A DNA stretch of 64,000 nt from contig DLGJ01000008.1 of assembly GCA_002482645.1 (NCBI GenBank), positions 496,001-560,000 of the forward strand, written 5' to 3'. The notes under the pieces were generated by a model. The model worked only from the letters and a program-made list of their open reading frames with translations, did no database searches and had not been told where the DNA came from. The DNA is from Hyphomicrobiaceae bacterium UBA7697 (lineage in GTDB: Bacteria; Pseudomonadota; Alphaproteobacteria; Rhizobiales; Methyloligellaceae). The translations under genes and the position numbers were made by a program. Positions 1 to 8,618 of the stretch are shown piece after piece (position 1 is the first letter of the stretch; every line of letters begins with the position of its first letter).

Positions 1-107
1 AACCGCGAAATCGTCAAGCAAACCATCTTATTCATGCCGCATTGACCGCAGATTTTGTGCACGCATAATGCGACATTGAGGCTTCCCCAAGGATTGGAAT
101 TATCGTC

Positions 108-1253
108 GTGAGGGTCCATCGCGGATTTGGGCGCGTTCTGGCGTCCTGCGTAGAGCATCGGTCGGCTGCCCGGGCCACTGCCGGGCTGGCTGCGTTGACG
201 CTCGGTTGCCTGGCATTCGTGGGGGGCAGCTTCGCTCAGAGCGAGCAGGATATCCGCTGCATGCAACTGCAGCAGGAGCTCGACGCGGCCCAAGGCGGCG
301 GCGTGAACCAGCCCGAACTCGCCTCGCTCAACCAGCAAATCGCGCAAGTCACCCAAGTCTATCGGGCCGCCAAGTCCGAGATGGACCAGGCGGGCTGCTA
401 CGAACGCATGCTCATCTTCGGCCGGGCTCTAAAGCGGACCCCGCGCTGTCTCAGCATGAATGCGCGGGTCGAAGACGCACGGCGGGAATCCGAGCGTCTC
501 AAGGCCCAGCGCGACTCCCTTGGCGGCGGCGGCAACCGGCGGCGGCAGGAGGAACTCCAGCGCGCCATGCAGCGCAACGGCTGTAGCGGCGTGCCGTCGG
601 GCGGTGGCGGTTTGTTCGACTTCTTCGGCGGACCGCGCCAGGAGTACCAGACCCCGATCTACCGCAGCATCAATCCCAACGGCCGCTATCGGACGGTCTG
701 CGTGCGGCTCTGCGACGGGTTCTACTACCCGATCAGCTATTCGACCTATGGCAGCCGGGCGCCCCAGGATGCCCAGCAGTGCCAGGCCAGTTGCGCGGCG
801 CCGGCCGAACTCTACGTCTATCGCAATCCCGGACAGGAAATCGAGCAAGCCATCTCGCTCTCGGGGTCGGCCTATATGGATTTGCCGGTGGCGCTTCGCT
901 ACCGCAAGGAATTCGTGAAGGGCTGCTCCTGCAAGAAGGCCGAGTACAACCCCTCCGAGATCGAGGCCGCCAACAAGCAGGCGCTAGGAGCACCGGCCGC
1001 GGGCGCCACCCAGGCGGCGGCCGCTGCCGCGCCGGCTCAGCCCGCGGCACCGGCGCCGGACGGGGCCATGCCGCAGCTCAATCTCGAGATCGATGGGGGG
1101 GCTCAGCCCGAGCTTCAGATCGCGCCCCCGCCGCCGGTGGCCCAACAGGCGGCACCGCCTGTCCCCCAGCCACCTATGCTCCAAGTGCCGCCCGCACCGC
1201 AGGACCAGCCGGGGCAATCTTCTTTCGTCAAGAAATCGCCGGCCGCGAACTAA
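108..1253 (+). CDS. Secreted DUF2865 domain protein
   Basis: This 381-residue protein has a basic N-terminus and a hydrophobic stretch ending near GSFAQ (about residue 43), which reads as a signal peptide, so it is probably exported. A coiled, Gln/Arg-rich region follows. The conserved Cys-rich core, around VCVRLCDGFYYPISY at about residues 196-210, with further cysteines (CQASC, KGCSCKK), is the DUF2865 signature common in Hyphomicrobiales. The last 90 residues are Ala/Pro/Gln-rich low complexity. The start is GTG, because no ATG lies upstream of the signal peptide. The molecular function of DUF2865 is unknown to me, and only an envelope or periplasmic location is inferred. It converges with gltX, with 9 bases between the stops. 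Confidence 0.85.
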   Translation: MRVHRGFGRVLASCVEHRSAARATAGLAALTLGCLAFVGGSFAQSEQDIRCMQLQQELDAAQGGGVNQPELASLNQQIAQVTQVYRAAKSEMDQAGCYERMLIFGRALKRTPRCLSMNARVEDARRESERLKAQRDSLGGGGNRRRQEELQRAMQRNGCSGVPSGGGGLFDFFGGPRQEYQTPIYRSINPNGRYRTVCVRLCDGFYYPISYSTYGSRAPQDAQQCQASCAAPAELYVYRNPGQEIEQAISLSGSAYMDLPVALRYRKEFVKGCSCKKAEYNPSEIEAANKQALGAPAAGATQAAAAAAPAQPAAPAPDGAMPQLNLEIDGGAQPELQIAPPPPVAQQAAPPVPQPPMLQVPPAPQDQPGQSSFVKKSPAAN

Positions 1254-1262
1254 TGCTCCCGG

Positions 1263-2600
1263 CTAGGCCGTCTCGCCGCCAAGCCGGCTGAGAACCCTCT
1301 CGCGCCCGATCATCGGCAGGAGCCGCTTGAGTTCCGGCCCGTGCTCCAGCCCGGTGAGCGCTAGGCGAAGGGGCTGGAACAAGGCGGCCCCCTTCGCTCC
1401 CGTCTCGGTCTTGACCGCGGCCGTCCACGCGCCCCACGTGCCCTCGTCCCAGGGCTCCGGCGGCAGCAGGTTGGCGGCGATCGCGCAAAAGCCGGGATCC
1501 TCGATCCGGGGCTCGACCGGACCGTTCACGACCGTCCACCAGTCCTTGGCGCCGGAGAGCACGGCGAGATTGCCGCGCACCGCATTCCAAAACGGCTCGC
1601 CGCCGGTCACGCCCAGCGTCTCGAGCCGCCCGGCAACGGACGCGTATGGCAGCCCATGCAAGAGCTTTGCATTCAGAAGCCGCAACTCCTGCGGATCGAA
1701 GCGCGCCGGCGCCCGCGAAAGCTTGCCGAATTCGAAGGCGTCGGCCAGCGCGTCGAGGCTCTCATAGGGTGCGACCGGATCGCTCGTGCCGATCGTCGCC
1801 GCATAGCTGACCACGGCCAGAGCTTCGAGTCCGTCCTCCCGCATCCCCTGAATCGAGAGCGACCGGTCCCGCTTCGACAGGGCCTGCCCATCGGCGCCCA
1901 CAAGCAGGTTGTGATGCCCAAGGGCTGGCGGTTTCGCGCCCAATGCCTCGAAGAGCTGGATCTGCGGCGCCGTGTTGGCGACGTGATCCTCGCCGCGAAT
2001 GACATGTGTCACGCCGAGATCGATGTCGTCCACGACGCTCGGCAGCGTGTAGAGGAAGGTCCCATCGGCGCGGAGCAGAACCGGATCGGACAGCGAGCCC
2101 GCATCCACATGCTGCCGGCCGCGCACCAGATCGTCCCAGACCACGTCGCGCTGTTCGAGCAAAAAGCGCCAATGGGGTTTGCGCCCCTCCGCCTCGAACG
2201 CGGCCTTCTCAGCGTCCGTAAGTTCAAGCGCCGCGCGGTCGTAGACCGGGGGCTTGCCGCGCGCGAGCTGGCGCTTGCGCTTGAGCTCCAGTTCATCCGG
2301 CGTTTCGTAGGCGGGGTAGAGCCGGCCCGTGGCCTTGAGCTTTTCGACCGCCGCGTCGTAGAGCGCGATCCGGTCCGACTGACGCACCAGGGACGACCAG
2401 GCGAGGCCGAGCCAAGCGACATCCTCCTTGATGCCGCGCGCGAACTCTTCCGTCGAGCGTATCCGGTCCGTGTCGTCGAGCCGCAGGATGAACGTGCCGC
2501 CCTCTTTACGGGCGACGAGCGCGTTGATGAGTGCCGTGCGGATATTTCCCGCATGGAGCCGCCCCGTGGGGCTTGGCGCGAAGCGGACGGTCGCGGTCAT
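1263..2600 (-). CDS. gltX: Glutamate--tRNA ligase (HAGN-type)
   Basis: Class I aminoacyl-tRNA synthetase of 445 residues that charges tRNA with glutamate in the cytoplasm. The N-terminal Rossmann domain has PSPTGRLHAGN (HIGH-type signature, residues about 9-19) and ALSKRDRS, the KMSKS equivalent, near residue 240. VIRGEDHVANT is the usual GluRS/GlnRS motif. Alphaproteobacteria commonly carry two GluRS paralogues, and the HAGN variant at the ATP site is typical of one of them. Whether this copy charges tRNA-Glu, tRNA-Gln or both cannot be read from the sequence. Its ATG follows the nadE stop with no intervening base, so the two are almost certainly co-transcribed and probably translationally coupled. 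Confidence 0.93.
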   Translation of the reverse strand: MTATVRFAPSPTGRLHAGNIRTALINALVARKEGGTFILRLDDTDRIRSTEEFARGIKEDVAWLGLAWSSLVRQSDRIALYDAAVEKLKATGRLYPAYETPDELELKRKRQLARGKPPVYDRAALELTDAEKAAFEAEGRKPHWRFLLEQRDVVWDDLVRGRQHVDAGSLSDPVLLRADGTFLYTLPSVVDDIDLGVTHVIRGEDHVANTAPQIQLFEALGAKPPALGHHNLLVGADGQALSKRDRSLSIQGMREDGLEALAVVSYAATIGTSDPVAPYESLDALADAFEFGKLSRAPARFDPQELRLLNAKLLHGLPYASVAGRLETLGVTGGEPFWNAVRGNLAVLSGAKDWWTVVNGPVEPRIEDPGFCAIAANLLPPEPWDEGTWGAWTAAVKTETGAKGAALFQPLRLALTGLEHGPELKRLLPMIGRERVLSRLGGETA

Positions 2601-4274
2601 CTACTCGCTCTCGCGGAACTTGTTGGTGATTGGGTAGCGCCGGTCCCGGCCGAAATTGCGCTCGGTGATCTTGACCCCCGGCGCGGCCTGACGGCGCTTG
2701 TACTCGGCCAGATACAACATCCGCTCGACCTTCATCACGGTTCCGGGCGGATGCCCGCGCGCGATGATCTCGGGCACGGACAGTTCCTGCTCCACGAGGC
2801 AACTCAGAATGTCGTCGAGGACGGGATAGGGCGGAAGGGAATCGACGTCCCGCTGGTCCGGCTTCAATTCCGCCGACGGGTCCTTGGTCAACACGCTCTC
2901 CGGAATGATAACGCCCGCCGGGCCGAGGCATCCCTTTGGCCGGTTGCCGTTGCGGTAGCGCGACAAGGCGTAGACCTGGCCCTTATAGAGGTCCTTCAGC
3001 GGGTTGAAGCCGCCATTCATGTCGCCGTAAAGAGTGGCGTAACCGACCGACATCTCCGACTTGTTTCCAGTCGTCAACACGAGGGAGCCGAGCGCGTTCG
3101 ACACCGCCATGAGAAGCGCCCCCCGTGTGCGGGACTGGAGGTTCTCCGCCGCGAAGCCTTCGGGCATCCCGCCCAGCACGCCGGTGAGGCAACGGCCCAA
3201 GCCCTCCACCCCGTCGTGGATCGGGACGATGTCGTAGCGAACGCCGAGGGCCTTGGCGATCCGCTCCGCATCGGTCAGGCTCTCGCTGCTGGTATAGGCG
3301 TAAGGCAGCATCACGCAATGCACGCGATCCGCGCCCAAGGCATCCACGGCCATGGCGGCGCAGAGCGCCGAATCGATGCCCCCCGAAAGGCCAAGGACGA
3401 CGCCGGGGAATCCGTTTCGATTGACGTAGTCGCGCAGGCCCGTCACGCAGGCGAGGTAGTTGGCGGCCTCGCCGGTTTCGACCATCGCGACAGGTCCCGG
3501 CACGCAAACCCAGCAGCCGCCCTCGCGGCGCCATTCGGTCACGGCCGCGGCGTCGCCCCAGGCCGGAAGCTGCACCGCGCACACGCCATCGGCATTCAGC
3601 ACGAAGGACGCGCCGTCGAACACCAGTTCGTCCTGACCGCCAAACTGATTGAGGTAGGCGAGCGGACGTCCCGCCTCGGTCACGCGCGCCCTCGCGATGC
3701 GGTAGCGGAGGTCCTGTTTCCCCATCCAATAGGGCGAGCCGTTGGGGACGATCAGAATATCGGCCCCGGCGCCGGACAATGAGGTGCAAACATCGCTTTG
3801 CCAGATGTCTTCGCAAATGGGAACGCCAAGCTCGATCCCCCCGAAGGACACAGGGCTGGGCATCGGACCGGGCGCAAAGACGCGCTTCTCATCGAACACG
3901 CCGTAGTTCGGCAAATGATGCTTGAACCGTACATCCGCGACGCGCCCTTCGGCGAGCAACGCGACAGCGTTGTAGACGTTCCCGTCCTCCACCCAGGGCA
4001 GCCCCATCAGCATGGCCGGTCCGCCATCCGCCGTCACCTTCGCCAAGGTCTCGCAGGCCTCGCGCGCGGCGCGCTGTAGGGCCGGCTTCAGCACGAGATC
4101 CTCAAGCGGGTAACCGGTCAAAAAGAGCTCGGAGAAGACGATCAAGTCCGCGCCCGCCGCGCGGAACCCGGAGCGAAGCACCGTCGCGGCATAGAGATTG
4201 CCGGCGATATCGCCCACGACGGGGTTCGCCTGCGCGAGCGCAAGCCGGAAGCTGTCCTTCTTTTCACCGCTCAT
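2601..4274 (-). CDS. nadE: Glutamine-dependent NAD+ synthetase
   Basis: This 557-residue two-domain enzyme converts nicotinic acid adenine dinucleotide, ATP and glutamine to NAD+. The N-terminal nitrilase/amidase domain shows the Glu-Lys-Cys triad: E in FSELFLTGYP, K in RFKHHLPNYG and C in GVPICEDIW. The C-terminal synthetase domain has the PP-loop motif LGLSGGIDSALCAAMA near residue 295 and TGNKSEMSVGYATLYGD further on. Full length. It lies immediately upstream of gltX and is transcribed with it, a pairing of NAD synthesis and translation genes with no obvious functional link. Confidence 0.95.
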   Translation of the reverse strand: MSGEKKDSFRLALAQANPVVGDIAGNLYAATVLRSGFRAAGADLIVFSELFLTGYPLEDLVLKPALQRAAREACETLAKVTADGGPAMLMGLPWVEDGNVYNAVALLAEGRVADVRFKHHLPNYGVFDEKRVFAPGPMPSPVSFGGIELGVPICEDIWQSDVCTSLSGAGADILIVPNGSPYWMGKQDLRYRIARARVTEAGRPLAYLNQFGGQDELVFDGASFVLNADGVCAVQLPAWGDAAAVTEWRREGGCWVCVPGPVAMVETGEAANYLACVTGLRDYVNRNGFPGVVLGLSGGIDSALCAAMAVDALGADRVHCVMLPYAYTSSESLTDAERIAKALGVRYDIVPIHDGVEGLGRCLTGVLGGMPEGFAAENLQSRTRGALLMAVSNALGSLVLTTGNKSEMSVGYATLYGDMNGGFNPLKDLYKGQVYALSRYRNGNRPKGCLGPAGVIIPESVLTKDPSAELKPDQRDVDSLPPYPVLDDILSCLVEQELSVPEIIARGHPPGTVMKVERMLYLAEYKRRQAAPGVKITERNFGRDRRYPITNKFRESE

Positions 4275-4345
4275 GGATGGAACTCAGCGACTGATTTCGA
4301 TAGGGGCGAGCGAACGCGGCTCGCCCGTATCATCCCGTATCCTGC

Positions 4346-5737
4346 TTACTCGCCGGCCGCGACGGAAACTTGAGGCACGGGCCGCTCTTCCCGCTCGCGG
4401 CGCAGCCGCTCGGCCACGATAAAGGCCAATTCGATCGACTGATCCGCGTTGAGCCGGGGGTCGCAGTGGGTGTGGTAACGGGCCGACAGATCGGTCTCCG
4501 TGACAGCCTTGGCGCCGCCGACGCATTCGGTGACGTTGTTGCCGGTCATCTCCACGTGAATGCCGCCCGCATGGGTCCCTTCGCTGCGATGTACGTCGAA
4601 GAAGGCCTCCGCCTCCTTGAGGATCAGATCGAACGGACGGGTCTTGTAGCCGCTGCCGGCTTTGATCGTGTTGCCGTGCATCGGATCGCACGTCCACACG
4701 ACGGATTTGCCTTCGCGTTCGACAGCACGGATCAGCGCCGGGAGATAATCTCCGACCTTGTCCGCGCCGAAGCGGCAGATCAGCGTCAAACGCCCAGGCT
4801 CGTTCTGCGGGCTCAACAGATCAATCACCCTCAGAAGCTCCTCCGGATCGGCGCTCGGCCCGCACTTGACGCCGATCGGATTCTTGATCCCGCGCAGGAA
4901 TTCGAGATGCGCATGGTCAAGCTGACGCGTACGGTCGCCGGCCCAAAGGAAGTGACCGGACGTCGCGTACCAATCGCCGGAGGTCGAATCCACACGCGTC
5001 AGCGCCTGCTCGTAGCCGAGCAGAAGCGCTTCGTGGCTCGTATAGATACTGGTCGAGCGAAGCTGCGAGGTGTTCTCCGGCGTGAGGCCGATGGCCCGCA
5101 TGAAGCTCAGCGTCTCGGCGATCCGGTCCGAAAGCTCCTTGTAGCGATGCCCGGCCGGGCTGTCCTCGACGAAGCCGAGATTCCACTGATGCACGTGCTC
5201 CAGATTCGCATAGCCCCCTTGCGAGAACGCGCGCAGAAGGTTCAACGTCGCCGCGGCCTGACGATAGGCCATCTGCATCCGCTGCGGATCGGGCTGGCGC
5301 CCCTCGTCCGAGAAATCGATGCCGTTGATGATGTCGCCGCGATAGCTCGGAAGCTCGACGCCCTCTTGCGTCTCGGTCGGCGCCGAACGGGGCTTGGCGA
5401 ATTGACCGGCGATACGGCCGAGCTTCACCACGGGCGAACCGCCCGCATAGGTGAGCACCACCGCCATCTGCAGGAAGACGCGGAAGAAGTCGCGGATCGT
5501 ATCCGGGCCGTGCTCCGCGAAGCTCTCCGCGCAGTCGCCGCCTTGCAGCAAAAAGGCCTCTCCTTGCGCGACACGGGCGAGCTTGGCCTTGAGCTCCCGC
5601 GCCTCGCCTGCAAAAACGAGCGGCGGAAACGTCGCCAGTTGCCGCTCGACTTCGGCAAGAGCTGAGGCATCCGGATAGTCCGGAACCTGCTGAATCGGCT
5701 TTGAACGCCAGCTATCGGGGCTCCAACGCGGTGCCAT
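4346..5737 (-). CDS. Class II 3-deoxy-7-phosphoheptulonate synthase
   Basis: Type II (plant/actinobacterial-type) DAHP synthase of 463 residues. It condenses phosphoenolpyruvate and erythrose 4-phosphate in the first step of the shikimate pathway. Diagnostic motifs are LLQGGDCAESFAEH (metal-binding Cys, about residue 70), KPRSAPTE, NPIGVKCGPSA, and WTCDPMHGNT with metal-binding His. I chose the second Met as start, because the GGAG in front of it is then 7 bases upstream. For the first ATG, two codons earlier, it would be 1 base away. It is a single gene on the minus strand, upstream of nadE with 71 bases between. Neither domain fusion nor regulatory insertion is evident. Confidence 0.93.
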   Translation of the reverse strand: MAPRWSPDSWRSKPIQQVPDYPDASALAEVERQLATFPPLVFAGEARELKAKLARVAQGEAFLLQGGDCAESFAEHGPDTIRDFFRVFLQMAVVLTYAGGSPVVKLGRIAGQFAKPRSAPTETQEGVELPSYRGDIINGIDFSDEGRQPDPQRMQMAYRQAAATLNLLRAFSQGGYANLEHVHQWNLGFVEDSPAGHRYKELSDRIAETLSFMRAIGLTPENTSQLRSTSIYTSHEALLLGYEQALTRVDSTSGDWYATSGHFLWAGDRTRQLDHAHLEFLRGIKNPIGVKCGPSADPEELLRVIDLLSPQNEPGRLTLICRFGADKVGDYLPALIRAVEREGKSVVWTCDPMHGNTIKAGSGYKTRPFDLILKEAEAFFDVHRSEGTHAGGIHVEMTGNNVTECVGGAKAVTETDLSARYHTHCDPRLNADQSIELAFIVAERLRREREERPVPQVSVAAGE

Positions 5738-5867
5738 TTTCATTCTCCACTCAAGTTCCCGCTATATAAGCATTTGAAATGACTGTGGCTAGGCGAAGAC
5801 GCCAATTCCTCGCCCGGCGGGGGGCCTGCCACATACCCGATAATCGGCCCGGAAGGAAGGAAGACCG

Positions 5868-6590
5868 TTGCCTCGACTGGAACACAGCCACAAACCGGGC
5901 GACATCGCCAAGCGGCTGCGCCACGGACCGCACGTGAGCTATCTGCGCGATTGGGTCTATGGCGGCATCGACGGCACCGTGACCACCTTCGCCATCATGG
6001 CTGGCGTCGTCGGCGCCAATCTCTCCGCGACCGTGGTCGTGATACTGGGCCTCGCCAACCTGCTCGCGGACGGCTTCTCCATGGCCGCGGGCAATTTCAC
6101 CGGCACCAAGGCGGAGCAAGACGAATACGATCAGCTCCGCCGCATGGAGGAGCGCCATATCGACCTCGCTCCCGAAGGGGAGCGCGAGGAAATCCGCCAA
6201 ATCTTCCGGGCCAAGGGATTCGAGGGCGAGGCGCTCGAAACCGTCGTCGCCGTCCTCTCCCGGCACCGGGAAAGCTGGGTCGACACCATGATGCAGGAAG
6301 AGCACGGCATGCCCGCCGTGCCCCGTTCGCCCATACGCGCCGCGCTTTACACCTTCGTCGCGTTCGTCCTATGCGGCAGCGTCCCGCTCCTGCCCTATCT
6401 CGCGGGGCTGGACCGGCCCGAATGGCCCTCGGCAATCATGACGGGCGCGACCTTTTTCGCCATCGGCTCGTTCCGAAGCCGCTGGTCGCCGAAGCCGTGG
6501 TGGCTTACCGGGCTCGAGACGCTGGCCATCGGCCTGCTGGCCGCGGGCGTGGCCTATGCCGTCGGCTACGGGCTAAGGGGCTTGGTCTAG
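5868..6590 (+). CDS. VIT1/CCC1 family transporter
   Basis: Membrane protein of 240 residues in the vacuolar iron transporter family, whose members export Fe2+ or Mn2+ from the cytosol. The family signature YGGIDGTVTTFAIMAGVVGA is at residues 28-47, followed by a second helix with the conserved GFSMAAGNF. A charged cytoplasmic segment (KAEQDEYDQLRRMEERH onward) corresponds to the metal-binding helical region of the family, and three C-terminal helices close the protein. The start is TTG, preceded by GGAAGGAAG at a good distance. Substrate (Fe or Mn) is not decidable. It is divergent from the DAHP synthase gene, with about 130 bases between the starts. Confidence 0.88.
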   Translation: MPRLEHSHKPGDIAKRLRHGPHVSYLRDWVYGGIDGTVTTFAIMAGVVGANLSATVVVILGLANLLADGFSMAAGNFTGTKAEQDEYDQLRRMEERHIDLAPEGEREEIRQIFRAKGFEGEALETVVAVLSRHRESWVDTMMQEEHGMPAVPRSPIRAALYTFVAFVLCGSVPLLPYLAGLDRPEWPSAIMTGATFFAIGSFRSRWSPKPWWLTGLETLAIGLLAAGVAYAVGYGLRGLV

Positions 6591-6674
6591 CTGCCTTTGA
6601 CCTCCCGGAACCGGGGCGAGTATGCGACAGTGCGGGCGAAGGCGAATCTTCCATCGGGCGAGAGCTGAGTTCCC

Positions 6675-7850
6675 ATGGCGATACAAGAACCCACTTTCAG
6701 CATCGGCATGGAGGAAGAGTATCTCCTGGTCGACAAGGAGACCCGTGACCTTGCCCCGGAGCCGCCGCCCGCGCTCCTCGCCAAGGCCGATGCCGCCCTG
6801 CCGGGCCAGGTCGGCCCCGAATTCCTGCGTTCGCAGATCGAGGTCGGCACCCGTGTCTGCCGCTCGGTGCAAGAGGCCCGCGATCAGCTCGTCGAGCTGC
6901 GGTCGACCATCGGTACGATCGCGTCGGAGTTCGGTCTCGCGCCCATCGCCGCGTCCACCCATCCATTTGCTCACTGGGAGAGCCAGCACCACACCAACAA
7001 GGAACGCTACAACGTGCTGGCGCAGGACCTGCAGCACGTCGTGCGGCGCCTGGTCATCTGCGGCATGCATGTGCATGTGGGCATCGAGGACGACGACCTG
7101 CGAATCGACCTTCTCAACCAGGCCCCCTATTTCCTGCCGCATCTCTTGGCGCTCTCGACCTCGTCTCCCTTTTGGCAGGGCATGCCGACGGGACTGAAGT
7201 CCTATCGCCTGTCCGTATTCGACGAATTGCCGCGCACGGGCATTCCGCACAACTTCTCGAGCTTCAGCGAATACGAGCGCACGATCGGGCTCATGGTCAG
7301 CGCCGGGCTGATCGAGGACGCCACGAAGATCTGGTGGGATTTGCGGCCGTCCGCACGCTTCTCGACGCTGGAGATGCGCATCACCGACGTCTGTCCCTTG
7401 ATCGAGGACGCCATCGCCATCGCCGCCCTGTTTCAGTGCATCCTTCGCCTGCTGTACCGGCTGCGGCGGCAGAACCAGCGCTGGCGTCACTATCCGCCGT
7501 TCCTGATCCGCGAGAACCGCTGGCGCGCGCAGCGTTACGGCATCGAAGAGGGCATGGTGGATTTCGGCAAGGGCGCCATCGTACCCTTCTCGCATCTCAT
7601 CGAGGAGTTGTTCGATCTCGTCGGAGAGGACGCGGCCTATTTCGGTTGCGCCGCGGAAGTCGCTCACGCCCGCACGATCCTGCAACGCGGCACGAGCGCG
7701 GACCGGCAGCTCAAACGCTACGAGCGGGTGAAGGCCAAAGGCGGCCCGGAGATGGACGCGCTCGTCGCCGTGGTCGACGAGATCGTCGAAGAGACGGCGG
7801 CCATGCCGGGCGCCGGCACCGCCGCCCTCCTCGAAGGCGAGGATGCGTGA
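6675..7850 (+). CDS. Carboxylate-amine ligase, GCS2/YbdK family
   Basis: This 391-residue protein belongs to the glutamate-cysteine ligase type 2 (GCS2) family. Family features are FSIGMEEEYLLVD at the N-terminus, ASTHPFAHW near residue 96, CGMHVHVGI near residue 130, and RENRWRAQRYG near residue 277. Such enzymes ligate an amine to a carboxylate through an acyl phosphate. The E. coli homologue YbdK has only weak gamma-glutamylcysteine synthetase activity, so the physiological substrate is uncertain. It lies on the plus strand, convergent with the SDR/gor pair. That proximity to glutathione reductase fits thiol metabolism but does not prove it. Confidence 0.88.
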   Translation: MAIQEPTFSIGMEEEYLLVDKETRDLAPEPPPALLAKADAALPGQVGPEFLRSQIEVGTRVCRSVQEARDQLVELRSTIGTIASEFGLAPIAASTHPFAHWESQHHTNKERYNVLAQDLQHVVRRLVICGMHVHVGIEDDDLRIDLLNQAPYFLPHLLALSTSSPFWQGMPTGLKSYRLSVFDELPRTGIPHNFSSFSEYERTIGLMVSAGLIEDATKIWWDLRPSARFSTLEMRITDVCPLIEDAIAIAALFQCILRLLYRLRRQNQRWRHYPPFLIRENRWRAQRYGIEEGMVDFGKGAIVPFSHLIEELFDLVGEDAAYFGCAAEVAHARTILQRGTSADRQLKRYERVKAKGGPEMDALVAVVDEIVEETAAMPGAGTAALLEGEDA

Positions 7851-7862
7851 GGCGCGCGCACG

Positions 7863-8618
7863 CTAAAGCGTCGTCTGCATGCCCCCATCCACATTGAGCG
7901 CTGCGCCCGTGATATAGGCCGCCTCGTCGGACGCGAGGAACAGCGCCGCATTGGCGATGTCTTGGGGCCTCCCGAACCGGCGCAGCGGCGTCTGCGTGAG
8001 CAACGCCTTCGCGACCATCGGGTTTTGCAGGTAACGCCCGATCAAGGCCGTCTCCACGTAGCCGGGCAACAGCGTGTTCACGCGGATGCCATAGGGCGCA
8101 TACTCCACGGCAAGGCTGCGCGACAAGGCGGACACCGCGCCCTTGGTGGCCGAGTAGACGGCCATCTGCCGCGTATGCTTCGACGACATCACCGAAGAGA
8201 GATTGACGATCGAGGCTTTGCCCGAGCTGCGCATCAGATCGAAGGCCTCGCGCGCGCAGCGCACCGTGCCGTCGAGATTGACCGACCAGACCTTCGACCA
8301 TTCCTCGTCGGACAGATGACGGAAGTCCGCACGCGCCCCGATCCCCGCATTGTTGACCAGCACATCGAGGCGCCCATGCGCCTCCTTGATGCCATGCATC
8401 AGCCTCTTGACCTGATCGGTGTCGGTGATGTCGACCGTGTAGGCCGACGCCGCGCCGTTCGTCTTGACGATCTCCTCGGCCGTCTCCTTGGCCGCGTCGC
8501 CATCGATATCGGCGACGACGACATGGGCCCCTTCGCGCGCGAAGGTCTCGCAAATGGCGCGGCCGATGCCGGCGCCTCCGCCCGTGACCAGTGCGATTTT
8601 GTCCTCAAGCCGCCGCAT
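7863..8618 (-). CDS. SDR family oxidoreductase
   Basis: Classical short-chain dehydrogenase/reductase of 251 residues. It has the nucleotide motif TGGGAGIGRAI (residues 12-22), the NNAGIGA motif near residue 88, a catalytic Ser in VNLSSVMSS, and YSATKGAV holding the catalytic Tyr and Lys. Asp in VVADID after beta-2 suggests NAD(H) preference. The C-terminus (GAALNVDGGMQTTL) is typical of the family. Substrate unknown. Its start lies inside the end of gor (14-base overlap), so it is the downstream gene of a gor-SDR operon. Confidence 0.9.
   Translation of the reverse strand: MRRLEDKIALVTGGGAGIGRAICETFAREGAHVVVADIDGDAAKETAEEIVKTNGAASAYTVDITDTDQVKRLMHGIKEAHGRLDVLVNNAGIGARADFRHLSDEEWSKVWSVNLDGTVRCAREAFDLMRSSGKASIVNLSSVMSSKHTRQMAVYSATKGAVSALSRSLAVEYAPYGIRVNTLLPGYVETALIGRYLQNPMVAKALLTQTPLRRFGRPQDIANAALFLASDEAAYITGAALNVDGGMQTTL

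Noticed and set aside
1..107. Possible end of an upstream gene at the left edge
   Set aside because: No frame with recognisable sequence reaches into it, and nothing beyond ordinary intergenic DNA was seen.
1656..3782. A 708-codon open frame on the plus strand, opposite gltX and nadE
   Set aside because: It is antisense to two unmistakable enzymes with all motifs intact. Its composition (Arg, Ala, Asp, His) is what GC-rich codon bias produces on the opposite strand.
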